NCBI GenBank assembly: GCA_025925615.1
Contig: JAICLN010000064.1
Coordinates: forward strand, 1-13,387
DNA from: Actinomycetospora sp.
GTDB taxonomy: Bacteria > Actinomycetota > Actinomycetes > Mycobacteriales > Pseudonocardiaceae
Direction: 5' to 3'
DNA length: 13,387 nt
In this document: positions 6,521-13,387 of the stretch, one piece after another
How positions within the stretch are numbered: the first letter of the stretch is position 1
Layout of the letters: every line of letters starts with the position of its first letter
Made by a program: the position numbers and the translations under genes
The notes under the pieces: model-generated
What the model was told of the DNA's origin: nothing
Seen by the model: only the letters and a program-made list of their open reading frames with translations
Databases searched by the model: none

Positions 6521-9500
6521 GTGCGGCCGCCGGACGCTCGCCGTACAGCGCCACGAACAGCTGCTCGCACCAGGCCAGCAGCTCGAGGTCGCGCAGCGGC
6601 GCCGCGCCCATCCGCACCGGGCCCTTCTGCCCACCGGCCCCGGACTGCCCCTCGGTCGGCTTCGGCAGGCTGAGCGTCTGCGAGGCCGCCTTGAGCTGCG
6701 CGCGCGGGTGCAGCCGCTTGAGCCGCATCTGCGCCGACTCGGGCAGGTCGACCGGGGCGAACCGGATCAGGTTGCCCTGCCCCGCGACCTCGGTGATCCC
6801 GTAGCGCCGGCACGCGTGCCGGAACGCCGCGACGGCGAGGAGGTTCGTCACCGGCTCGGGCGGCTCGCCGTAGCGGTCGACGAGCGCCTCGCGCACCGCG
6901 TCGCGCGCCGCGCCGTCGGCTGCTTCCGCGATCTTGCGGTAGACGTCGAGGCGCAGCCGCTCGGTGTCGACGTAGTCGTGTGGCACGTGGGCGTCGATCG
7001 GGAGGTCGACCCGGACCTCCGCCATCGGCTCCTCGACGTCGGAGCCCGCGCCGGTGTGGGCCTTGAAGGCCTCCACGGCCTCGCCGACGAGGCGCACGTA
7101 CAGGTCGAACCCGACGCCCGCGATGTGGCCGGACTGCTCGGCGCCGAGGATGTTGCCGGCGCCGCGGATCTCGAGGTCCTTCATCGCGACCGCGGTGCCC
7201 GCGCCGAGCTCGGAGTGCTGCGCGATGGTGGCCAGCCGCTCGTGCGAGGTCTCGGTCAGCGGCTTGTCGTTCGGGTAGAGGAAGTACGCGTACCCGCGCT
7301 CGCGGCCGCGCCCGACCCGGCCGCGCAGCTGATGGAGCTGGCTGAGCCCGAGCGTGTCCGAGCGCTCGACGACCAGCGTGTTGGCGTTCGAGATGTCCAG
7401 GCCGTTCTCGACGATGGTCGTGCAGACCAGGACGTCGTGCTCGCGCTCCCAGAACTCGTTGACCGTGCGCTCGAGCCGCTCCTCGGGCATCTGCCCGTGC
7501 GCGGTGGCGATGCGGGCCTCGGGGACGAGCCGGCGCAGCTTGGCGGCCGCGTCGTCGATCGAGGACACCCGGTTGTGGATGTAGAAGACCTGGCCGTCGC
7601 GCAGCAGCTCACGCCGGATCGCGGCCGCGACCTGCATGTCGTCGTGGGCCCCGACGTAGGTCAGCGTCGGGTGCCGCTCCTCGGGCGGGGTGAGGATCGT
7701 CGACAGCTCGCGGATGCCGGCGAGGCTCATCTCCAGCGTGCGCGGGATCGGCGTCGCCGACATCGAGAGCATGTCCACGTGGGCGCGCAGCCCGGTGATG
7801 TGCTCCTTGTGCTCGACGCCGAAGCGCTGCTCCTCGTCGATGACGACGAGCCCGAGGTCCTTCCACGTGATCCCGGTCTGCAGGAGCCGGTGGGTCCCGA
7901 CGACGACGTCGACGGACCCGTCCGCGAGGCCGCGGATCGTGGCGTCGGCCTCCTTGCCCCCGGTGAACCGGGAGAGCCCCTTCACCGTGACCGGGAAGTT
8001 CCGCATCCGCTCGGTGAACGTCTGCAGGTGCTGCTGGGCCAGCAGCGTCGTCGGGACCAGGACCGCGACCTGCTTGCCGTCCTGCACCGCCTTGAACGCC
8101 GCCCGCACCGCGATCTCGGTCTTGCCGTAGCCGACGTCGCCGGAGACGACGCGGTCCATGGGGACCGCCTTCTCCATGTCGGCCTTGACCTCGTCGATCG
8201 CCGACGCCTGGTCCGGGGTCTCGGTGAACGGGAAGGCGTCCTCCATCTCGCGCTGCCACGGGGTGTCGAGGGCGAATGCATGCCCCGGGGCGGCCTGGCG
8301 GGCGGCATAGAGCTGCACGAGGCTCGCCGCGATGTCCCGGACGGCCTTGCGGGCCTTCGACTTGGTCTTGGACCAGTCCGAGCCGCCGAGCTTGGTCAGC
8401 GTGGGCAGTTCGCCGCCGACGTAGCGGCTGACCTGGTCGAGCTGGTCGGTCGGGACGAAGAGCCGGTCGGAGGCCTGGCCGCGCTTGGAGCTCGAGTACT
8501 CCAGCACGAGGTACTCGCGGGTGGTCTCGGCCTTGCCGGTGCCGGTGGTCCGCTGCGTCATCTCGATGAACTTGCCGATGCCGTGCTGGGCGTGGACGAC
8601 GTAGTCGCCGGCCGCCAGCGTCAACGGGTCGACGGCGTTGCGGCGCTTCACCGCGGCGCGCTTCGTCGGGGTGTTCCCGGAGCCCGCGCGGGAGCCGGTC
8701 AGGTCGGCCTCGGTGAGCAGCACGAGACGGCTCTCCGGGGCGACGAACCCGTCGGCGAGCCGCCCGCGGACCACCGCGATCGCGCCCGGCCGGGGCGTCG
8801 CGGCGTCGTCGCCGAGCACCACCGGGACGTCCTCGCCGACGAACTCGGTCAGCTGTTCGACGGCCCGCTGCGCCGTGCCCGCGGCGGGGACGACGACGAG
8901 GGCGGCACCGCCGGCGGCCGCGTGGGCGCGCAGGTCGACGGCGGCCTTCTCCCAGTCGCCGCGGTAGGACTCGATGCCGGACACGCCGGTGCGCACGACG
9001 CGGACGCCGTCGCTGGTGCGGGAGTCGTCCTCGATGTCGGGGTCGGTGGCGAGGCTGGACAGCGTCCACCAGGGGTGCGCCGCCGCGCGGGAGTCGGCCC
9101 GGACCGTGTCGAGGTCCCGGTAGGCCGAGGCGCCGAGATCGATCGGGGCGCGGCCCTCGGTGGAGTCCGCGGCGACGAGCCAGCTCGCCTCGAGGAACTC
9201 CTGGCCGGTGCGCACGAGGTCGGCCGCGCGGCGCTCGACGCGCTCCGGGTGGCAGACGACGACGTGCCCGCCGTCGGGCAGGAGCTGTGGCAGCGTCACG
9301 AGGTCGCCGGGCAGCAGCGCCGGGATCAGCGACTCCATCCCCTCGGTGGGGATGCCGGCCGCGACCTTGCCGAGCAGCTCGGAGAGCGCCTTGTCCCCGC
9401 CGAAGGAGCCGGTGCCGGCGTGGGTGCGGGCGAGCTCCTCGGCGCGCCCGCGGACGTCGGCGGTGAGCAGCAGTTCGCGGCACGGCGGCGCGACGACCTC

Positions 9501-10235
9501 GCTGGGCCGGGCGTTCGCGAAGTCCGGCAGCGAGCGCTGGTCGGCCACGGAGAAACAGCGCAGCTCCGAGACCTCGTCGCCCCAGAACTCGATGCGCACC
9601 GGGGACTCGGCCGTCGGCGGGAACAGGTCGACGATCCCGCCGCGGACCGCGAACTCGCCGCGCTTCTCGACCATCTCGACGCGGGCGTAGGCGAGGTCGA
9701 CGAGGCGCTCGGACAGGTGCTCGAGCTCGATCTCGGTGCCCTCGCGCAGGACGACCGGCTCGAGGTCGCCCAGCCCGGGGACCAGCGGCTGGATGAGGCT
9801 GCGGGTGGCGGTGGTGACGACGTGCAGGCGCCCGCGGGGGTCGAGCTCGGGGTGGGCGAGGCGGCGCAGGATCGCGATCCGGCGGCCCACGGTGTCGGCC
9901 CGCGGGGAGAGCCGCTCGTGCGGCAGCGTCTCCCAGCTCGGCAGGTAGTCCACGACGTCCTCGCCGACGAGGTCGCCCGTCGCGGTGGCCAGCTCCTCGG
10001 CCTCGCGCTCGGTGGCGCACACCAGCAGCGCGGTGCGGCCGGCGCCGCCGTGCTCGCCGTCGGGACCCGATGGATCGGTGGCGAGCGCCGCGGCGAGCAG
10101 CGGACGCAGCGCCGTCGGGCCCTCGACGGCGGCGTCGCGGCCGGCGGCGTCGACGACGGAGCGCAGGCCGGGGTCGGTCAGCAATGCCGAGGCGAGACCG
10201 GACAGCGAGACCGAGGGAGTGTCGAGAGAGGACAC
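6504..10235 (-). CDS. mfd: Mfd, transcription-repair coupling factor
   Basis: 1243-residue DNA translocase that displaces RNA polymerase stalled at lesions and recruits UvrA; length fits the actinobacterial form. In order: a UvrB-homologous N-terminal region ([11 protein letters not shown] near 100, [10 protein letters not shown] near 200); the CarD-like RNA-polymerase-interacting domain around 530-610 ([14 protein letters not shown]); helicase lobe 1 with Walker A GDVGYGKT (699-706, Lys705), TPTT-type motif [10 protein letters not shown] and the DEEQ box at 800-803; motif [11 protein letters not shown]; lobe 2 ending in [14 protein letters not shown], the translocation region, near 970-985; then the C-terminal TRCF domain (about 1070-1190). 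The GTG at 10235 is preceded by GAAGGG with 7-8 nt spacing. No frameshift or missing motif was seen. Its 3' end overlaps the opposite-strand hydrolase remnant. A TAGACT hexamer at 10277-10272 might be its -10 box, but no good -35 was found. Confidence 0.97.
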   Translation of the reverse strand: MSSLDTPSVSLSGLASALLTDPGLRSVVDAAGRDAAVEGPTALRPLLAAALATDPSGPDGEHGGAGRTALLVCATEREAEELATATGDLVGEDVVDYLPSWETLPHERLSPRADTVGRRIAILRRLAHPELDPRGRLHVVTTATRSLIQPLVPGLGDLEPVVLREGTEIELEHLSERLVDLAYARVEMVEKRGEFAVRGGIVDLFPPTAESPVRIEFWGDEVSELRCFSVADQRSLPDFANARPSEVVAPPCRELLLTADVRGRAEELARTHAGTGSFGGDKALSELLGKVAAGIPTEGMESLIPALLPGDLVTLPQLLPDGGHVVVCHPERVERRAADLVRTGQEFLEASWLVAADSTEGRAPIDLGASAYRDLDTVRADSRAAAHPWWTLSSLATDPDIEDDSRTSDGVRVVRTGVSGIESYRGDWEKAAVDLRAHAAAGGAALVVVPAAGTAQRAVEQLTEFVGEDVPVVLGDDAATPRPGAIAVVRGRLADGFVAPESRLVLLTEADLTGSRAGSGNTPTKRAAVKRRNAVDPLTLAAGDYVVHAQHGIGKFIEMTQRTTGTGKAETTREYLVLEYSSSKRGQASDRLFVPTDQLDQVSRYVGGELPTLTKLGGSDWSKTKSKARKAVRDIAASLVQLYAARQAAPGHAFALDTPWQREMEDAFPFTETPDQASAIDEVKADMEKAVPMDRVVSGDVGYGKTEIAVRAAFKAVQDGKQVAVLVPTTLLAQQHLQTFTERMRNFPVTVKGLSRFTGGKEADATIRGLADGSVDVVVGTHRLLQTGITWKDLGLVVIDEEQRFGVEHKEHITGLRAHVDMLSMSATPIPRTLEMSLAGIRELSTILTPPEERHPTLTYVGAHDDMQVAAAIRRELLRDGQVFYIHNRVSSIDDAAAKLRRLVPEARIATAHGQMPEERLERTVNEFWEREHDVLVCTTIVENGLDISNANTLVVERSDTLGLSQLHQLRGRVGRGRERGYAYFLYPNDKPLTETSHERLATIAQHSELGAGTAVAMKDLEIRGAGNILGAEQSGHIAGVGFDLYVRLVGEAVEAFKAHTGAGSDVEEPMAEVRVDLPIDAHVPHDYVDTERLRLDVYRKIAEAADGAARDAVREALVDRYGEPPEPVTNLLAVAAFRHACRRYGITEVAGQGNLIRFAPVDLPESAQMRLKRLHPRAQLKAASQTLSLPKPTEGQSGAGGQKGPVRMGAAPLRDLELLAWCEQLFVALYGERPAAAPTRTA

Positions 10236-10333
10236 CAGAGCCCTTCGCAGAAGTCTTGAGCGATCGATTCCAGTCTACGAGAACGCCCCGACACTGCCCC
10301 GCCTTCCCCGGACCCGTGGGCGACGATGGGGGG

Positions 10334-11809
10334 GTGACCCGCGCCGAGCGTTCTCCCGACCCGGGGCGGCCAGGGTGGTCGGCCGGTCGTCGGCGGCGCA
10401 GCGCGGACCGGGACACCCGGATCGATGAATGTGCAGAATCTGACACTGAACGTCAGCGATGCGACACCGCTGACACGACCGACCCCGCTCCGACCAAGAT
10501 CACCGTCACCCGCGTCGCCGCCTGGCGGGCACGCACCCTCACCCGGGCGGGCTTCCGCGCCTTCCACCGCGCCGCCTCCGCGGACGGGGCCGACCGCTCG
10601 GGGCTGACCGCCCTGACCTACGCGTGGATGGCGAACTACGCCTCCGACGCGACCCTCGCCGCCGCCCTGGCCAACACCCTGTTCTTCTCCGCGGCCAGCG
10701 CGGAGTCCAAGGACAAGGTCGCGCTCTACCTGCTGATCACCGTCGCGCCGTTCGCGGTGATCGCGCCGGTGATCGGGCCGCTGCTCGACCGCATCCAGCG
10801 CGGCCGCCGCCTCGCCCTGGCGCTCTCGACGGCGGGCCAGGGGGCGCTCGCCGTCGTGCTCGCCCTGTTCATGGACACCTGGGCGCTCTACCCGGCCGCG
10901 CTCGGCATCCTGGTGCTCTCGAAGTCGTTCGGGGTGCTCAAGGCGGCCGTCACCCCGCGGGTGCTCCCGCCCGGGATCACGCTGGTCACGACGAACTCGC
11001 GGCTCACCGTGTTCGGGCTGGTCGCATCGGGGGTGTTCGGCGGCCTCGGCGCCGGGGTCTCCTACCTGTTCGGCTCGCCCGGGGCGGCCTGGCTGACCGC
11101 GGTGATCTGCGGGGTCGGGGTGTGGCTGTGCCTGCGGATCCCGTCGTGGGTCGAGGTCACCGAGGGCGAGACGGAGACGGTGCTGATCCCGCGGCCGGGC
11201 GCGGACGGGAAGGCACCCCGGGTCGCGATGAGCGCCCACGTCGTCACCGCGCTCTGGGCCAACGGCTCGATCCGCGCCCTCACCGGCTTCCTCACGCTGT
11301 TCGCGGCGTTCGTCGTCAAGCACCAGACCGAGGGCACCCCGGGGCGTCAGCTGCTCCTGCTCGGCATCGTCGGGGCGGCGGCCGGCGCGGGCGGCTTCCT
11401 CGGCAACGCGCTGGGCGCGCGGCGACGCTTCGACCGGCCGGGGACGGTCCTCGTCGCCGGGCTGTCCGCGACGCTCGCGGCGTCGATCGTGGCCGCGGCC
11501 GTCGTCGGGCTCGCGACGGCGGCCGTCGTCGCGCTCGTCGGCGCCACGTCGTCCGCCCTGCTCAAGGTGTGTCTCGACGCGATCGTGCAGCGGGACATGC
11601 CCGAGGCGGCGCGGGCCTCGGCGTTCGGGCGGTCGGAGACGATCCTGCAGCTCTCGTGGGTGTTCGGCGGGGCGCTGGGCGTGCTGCTCCCGCCGACGTG
11701 GTGGATCGGGTTCACCGTGATCAGCGCCGTGCTCGCGGTCGGTACCGTGCAGACCGTGCTCACCACACGCGGCCGCTCCCTGGTCCCCCGCCGGCGGCAG
11801 GCGTCATGA
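10334..11809 (+). CDS. MFS-type multi-pass membrane protein; start uncertain
   Basis: Up to 491 residues, with about a dozen hydrophobic helices from roughly residue 98 on. GPLLDRIQRGRRLAL near 147-161 resembles the MFS motif A loop between helices 2 and 3. The family sits beside DUF2771 and cold-shock genes in actinobacteria (as I recall, Rv0876c-Rv0875c near cspB in M. tuberculosis); no substrate is known. The start is unclear. The only in-frame ATG/GTG/TTG before the first helix is the GTG at 10334, yet codons at about 10420-10465 (GAT GAA TGT GCA GAA TCT) are unlike the rest of the gene and look non-coding. The next start, ATG at 10628, would remove the conserved lead-in RAGFRAFHRAASADGADRSG. 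The 3' end overlaps the next gene by 4 nt (ATGA). Confidence 0.85.
   Translation: MTRAERSPDPGRPGWSAGRRRRSADRDTRIDECAESDTERQRCDTADTTDPAPTKITVTRVAAWRARTLTRAGFRAFHRAASADGADRSGLTALTYAWMANYASDATLAAALANTLFFSAASAESKDKVALYLLITVAPFAVIAPVIGPLLDRIQRGRRLALALSTAGQGALAVVLALFMDTWALYPAALGILVLSKSFGVLKAAVTPRVLPPGITLVTTNSRLTVFGLVASGVFGGLGAGVSYLFGSPGAAWLTAVICGVGVWLCLRIPSWVEVTEGETETVLIPRPGADGKAPRVAMSAHVVTALWANGSIRALTGFLTLFAAFVVKHQTEGTPGRQLLLLGIVGAAAGAGGFLGNALGARRRFDRPGTVLVAGLSATLAASIVAAAVVGLATAAVVALVGATSSALLKVCLDAIVQRDMPEAARASAFGRSETILQLSWVFGGALGVLLPPTWWIGFTVISAVLAVGTVQTVLTTRGRSLVPRRRQAS
10440..10474. promoter_or_regulatory. Cluster of TGAC inverted half-sites upstream of the MFS gene core
   Basis: CTGAC at 10440-10444, GTCAG at 10452-10456 and CTGAC at 10470-10474 form two overlapping inverted repeats. 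The first has 5-bp arms with a 7-nt spacer; the second is GTCAGCG/CGCTGAC, 7-bp arms with a 9-nt spacer. A CAGAAT hexamer at 10434-10439 with GGGACA at 10410-10415 (18-nt spacer) could be a promoter. This would suit an operator for a dimeric repressor such as a TetR type, but the regulator is unknown and the region may instead be coding. Confidence 0.4.
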
Positions 11810-12363
11810 CGGCGTCCGACCAGGAGTCCCGGCCGGCGCCCGGAGGCAACGGGCCCGTGGCCCGGCTGCGCGCCGTACCGCGGTGGGTGTGGCTCGCGGC
11901 CGTCGCGATCGTCGTCGTGGTGGCCGCGGTCGTCGTCGCGCTCGTGCTGACGTCCGGCCCCGACTCCCCCGGCCCCGTCACCTTCGTCGCGGGCGGGCAG
12001 TCGCGGACCGCGGAGCCGACGGTCTACTGCGACGTCCGCGTCACCGACTGCGAGAACGAGCCGACCGCCGTCGTCGCCCTCCCGCTCCCGCCGGGCACCG
12101 CCCTCGACGTCACCGTCCCCGACGCCGTGTCGACGACGCCGTGGCAGGTCGCCTTCGCCTACGTCGACGAGGCCGGTGCCCAGCAGAGCGGCCGGAGTCA
12201 GATCTTCGCGCCGGGTGCGGCGACCACGTTCCGGCTCGCCCTGCCGGACCCGCGCTGGCGTCTGCAGCGCGTGGAGGTCCAGCAGTTCGGGGCGAGCGAG
12301 ACGGTCACGCCGCAGGGGAGCCTGTTCTCGACGCGCTCCACCTGGGTGCTGGTCAGCGGCTGA
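11806..12363 (+). CDS. DUF2771-family membrane-anchored protein
   Basis: 185 residues. A basic, Pro/Gly-rich cytoplasmic head (1-26) is followed by one strongly hydrophobic helix (about 27-49), then an extracellular domain of about 135 residues rich in beta-type segments. Two cysteines, Cys75 and Cys82 in YCDVRVTDC, could form a disulfide outside the cell. No lipobox is present, so this is a signal anchor or cleaved signal rather than a lipoprotein. The ATG overlaps the stop codon of the MFS gene (ATGA), so the two are almost surely co-translated and may work together. Function is unknown; DUF2771 is an actinobacterial family. It ends 24 nt from the end of the convergent cold-shock gene. Confidence 0.85.
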   Translation: MTASDQESRPAPGGNGPVARLRAVPRWVWLAAVAIVVVVAAVVVALVLTSGPDSPGPVTFVAGGQSRTAEPTVYCDVRVTDCENEPTAVVALPLPPGTALDVTVPDAVSTTPWQVAFAYVDEAGAQQSGRSQIFAPGAATTFRLALPDPRWRLQRVEVQQFGASETVTPQGSLFSTRSTWVLVSG

Positions 12364-12380
12364 GCACCGGGGTCGAGCAG

Positions 12381-12397
12381 CGGGGGATCAGCCCTCG
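12381..12397. terminator. Possible bidirectional terminator hairpin
   Basis: CGGGGG and CCCTCG pair (one G-U) around a 5-nt loop between the convergent DUF2771 and cold-shock genes. The stem overlaps the cold-shock stop codon (12390-12388). There is no T-run, so it would have to act as a stem-only terminator. Confidence 0.35.
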
Positions 12398-12774
12398 AGC
12401 TCCCGCGCGACCGCCCGGACGACCTCGGCCAGCCGCTTCGTGTTGCGGCGGTCGGGGTAGCGGCCCCGGCGCAGGTCGGGCTGCACCTTCACCTCGAGCA
12501 GCTTGATCATGTCGTCGATGAGCCCGTGGAGCTCGTCGGGCGAGCGGCGCTTGGCCTCGGCGACCGAGGGCAGCGGATCGACCAGCCGCACCTGCAGGGC
12601 CTGCGGGCCGCGACGCCCCTCGGCGATGCCGAACTCGACGCGCTGGCCGGACTTCAGCGCCTCCACCTCGCCCGGGAGCGACCCCTTCGGCACGTACACG
12701 TCGGCCCCCTCCTCCTGGGAGAGGAACCCGAAGCCCTTCTCGGCGTCGTACCACTTGACCTTGCCGGTCGGCAC
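12388..12774 (-). CDS. Cold-shock-domain protein with C-terminal extension
   Basis: 128 residues from the GTG at 12774, giving the usual start [10 protein letters not shown]. Residues 1-66 are the cold-shock domain, an OB-fold that binds single-stranded RNA or DNA. KGFGFLS at 13-19 is RNP1 and DVYVP at 25-29 is in the RNP2 position, with Tyr replacing the usual Phe and Pro the usual His. The remaining 60 residues are a charged, probably helical tail ([20 protein letters not shown], then [27 protein letters not shown]), found in the long actinobacterial form rather than in 67-residue CspA. In-frame alternatives are a GTG at 12783 and an ATG at 12795 (135 residues); none has a strong Shine-Dalgarno. 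It converges on the MFS/DUF2771 pair. Likely an RNA chaperone; whether it is cold-induced is not visible. Confidence 0.9.
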   Translation of the reverse strand: MPTGKVKWYDAEKGFGFLSQEEGADVYVPKGSLPGEVEALKSGQRVEFGIAEGRRGPQALQVRLVDPLPSVAEAKRRSPDELHGLIDDMIKLLEVKVQPDLRRGRYPDRRNTKRLAEVVRAVARELEG

Positions 12775-12785
12775 CGTGCTCACCC

Positions 12786-12806
12786 GTTCTCTCATCCGAC
12801 GAGAAC
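12786..12806 (-). promoter_or_regulatory. Hairpin in the cold-shock gene leader
   Basis: GTTCTC and GAGAAC, 6-bp arms with a 9-nt loop, lie just before the preferred GTG start and span the alternative ATG at 12795. A TACGAT hexamer at 12845-12840 could be the -10 box, giving a leader of about 58 nt, but no good -35 is seen. A role in start choice or temperature response is speculation. Confidence 0.3.
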
Positions 12807-12903
12807 GCGCCCCGGCGTTCTGCCGGTGCGCGTCCGTCCATCGTATCCCGCGACCGCACCCGAGATGCGGACGAAGATCAGGTCCCGACGGGGCCTCGGA
12901 CGG

Positions 12904-13387
12904 TCACGCCGTGGGCGCCGCCGAGAGGCCGAGGAGCTCGATCGACTCCTCGCGCATCTCGACCTTGCGGACCTTGCCGGTCACCGTCATCGGGAACTCC
13001 TCGACGACGCGGACGTAGCGCGGGATCTTGTAGTGGGCCAGCTTGCCGGTCGCGAACTCGCGGACCGCCTCGGCCGTGAGCTCCGTGACGCCCTCGCGCA
13101 GCCGCACCCACGCCATGAGCTCCTCGCCGTAGCGCTCGTCGGGGACCCCGATGACCTGGGCGTCGAGGATGTCCGGGTGGGTGTAGAGGAACTCCTCGAT
13201 CTCGCGTGGATATACATTCTCGCCGCCGCGGATAACCATGTCTTTGATGCGCCCGACGATGTTGCAATAGCCATCAGCGTCCATGGTGGCGAGGTCACCG
13301 GTGTGCATCCAGCCGGCGGCATCCACCGCCTGCCTCGTGCGCTCCTCATCATCCCAGTAGCCGAGCATCACCGAATAGCCACGGGTG
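12904..13387 (-). CDS. Fatty-acid/acyl-CoA ligase (AMP-binding family), C-terminal part
   Basis: The last 160 residues of an adenylate-forming enzyme; the start and the ATP-binding core lie beyond the right edge. [11 protein letters not shown] opens the visible part, then [16 protein letters not shown] (core motif with the ATP-ribose-binding Asp), [16 protein letters not shown] followed by REIE (hinge and A8 region) and [10 protein letters not shown] (A10, with the catalytic Lys in GK). Family knowledge: such enzymes activate a carboxylic acid with ATP and transfer it to CoA. The sequence type resembles medium-chain acyl-CoA synthetases, but the substrate cannot be told from this end. Codon use changes near 13207: the upstream part uses AAT GTA TAT CCA, AAA, GTT, GAT and GCT, while downstream codons nearly all end in G or C. 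Confidence 0.93.
   Translation of the reverse strand, partial: TRGYSVMLGYWDDEERTRQAVDAAGWMHTGDLATMDADGYCNIVGRIKDMVIRGGENVYPREIEEFLYTHPDILDAQVIGVPDERYGEELMAWVRLREGVTELTAEAVREFATGKLAHYKIPRYVRVVEEFPMTVTGKVRKVEMREESIELLGLSAAPTA

Noticed and set aside
5394..10259. Very long open frame on the plus strand (about 1,600 codons) opposite ansA and mfd
   Set aside because: It is antisense to two well-supported genes, has no recognisable domain and an Arg/Gly/Val/Asp-rich composition typical of shadow frames in GC-rich DNA. Only the hydrolase remnant at 6200-6520, in a different frame, looks real.
10425..10607. 60-codon frame beginning MNVQNLTLNVSDATP as a separate small gene
   Set aside because: No Shine-Dalgarno and it turns into Pro/Arg-rich shadow sequence over the MFS gene; kept only as a possible clue to a shifted MFS N-terminus.
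12786..12806. LexA/SOS box at the cold-shock gene
   Set aside because: The arms are GTTCTC...GAGAAC, the reverse orientation of the GAAC...GTTC arrangement expected for an actinobacterial LexA site.
1..13387. CRISPR arrays, tRNA or rRNA genes, insertion sequences, prophage or toxin-antitoxin genes
   Set aside because: No spaced direct repeats, cloverleaf-type sequence, transposase or integrase motifs, or paired small toxin genes were seen on either strand. MazG here is the housekeeping type and has no mazEF beside it.

Overview
The window is very GC-rich DNA with a strong G/C preference at third codon positions, many GTG starts and actinobacterial gene families (SurA-like lipoprotein next to mazG, DUF2771 protein, long cold-shock protein, IdeR-type iron box). 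It fits the chromosome of an actinobacterium, most likely of the Pseudonocardiales; the genus is a guess from the look of the proteins.

Layout. Bases 1-2883 (minus strand) hold an iron-uptake operon in the order efeU-efeO-efeB; efeB runs off the left edge. A promoter overlapping a good IdeR/DtxR-type iron box lies at 2939-2967. Bases 3052-5093 (minus) hold mazG and, upstream of it, a SurA-like lipoprotein gene; they overlap by 4 nt. Bases 5207-6169 (minus) encode an asparaginase, followed by a 13-bp tandem repeat and GC-rich hairpins. Bases 6200-6520 (plus) are the C-terminal remnant of a metallo-beta-lactamase-fold hydrolase whose front part is missing. Bases 6504-10235 (minus) are the full-length transcription-repair coupling factor gene mfd. 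From about 10334 to 12363 (plus) an MFS-type membrane protein gene and a DUF2771 gene overlap by 4 nt. A cold-shock-domain gene (12388-12774, minus) converges on them, and the 3' end of an acyl-CoA ligase gene (12904-13387, minus) enters from the right edge.

How they work together. EfeO (lipoprotein) is thought to bind iron outside the membrane, EfeB (haem peroxidase) to act on ferrous iron or haem, and EfeU to carry ferric iron across the membrane; the iron box implies repression when iron is plentiful. MazG removes aberrant nucleoside triphosphates and Mfd clears stalled RNA polymerase, so the central block is nucleotide and DNA maintenance. The remaining genes are ordinary housekeeping or conserved actinobacterial genes.

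I found no clearly new multi-gene system. The best leads are small: a 24-bp near-perfect palindrome between efeU and efeO, an in-frame extra segment in MazG with repeat structure, the MBL-hydrolase remnant, an unresolved start for the MFS gene over a cluster of TGAC repeats, and a sharp change of codon usage in the acyl-CoA ligase gene.
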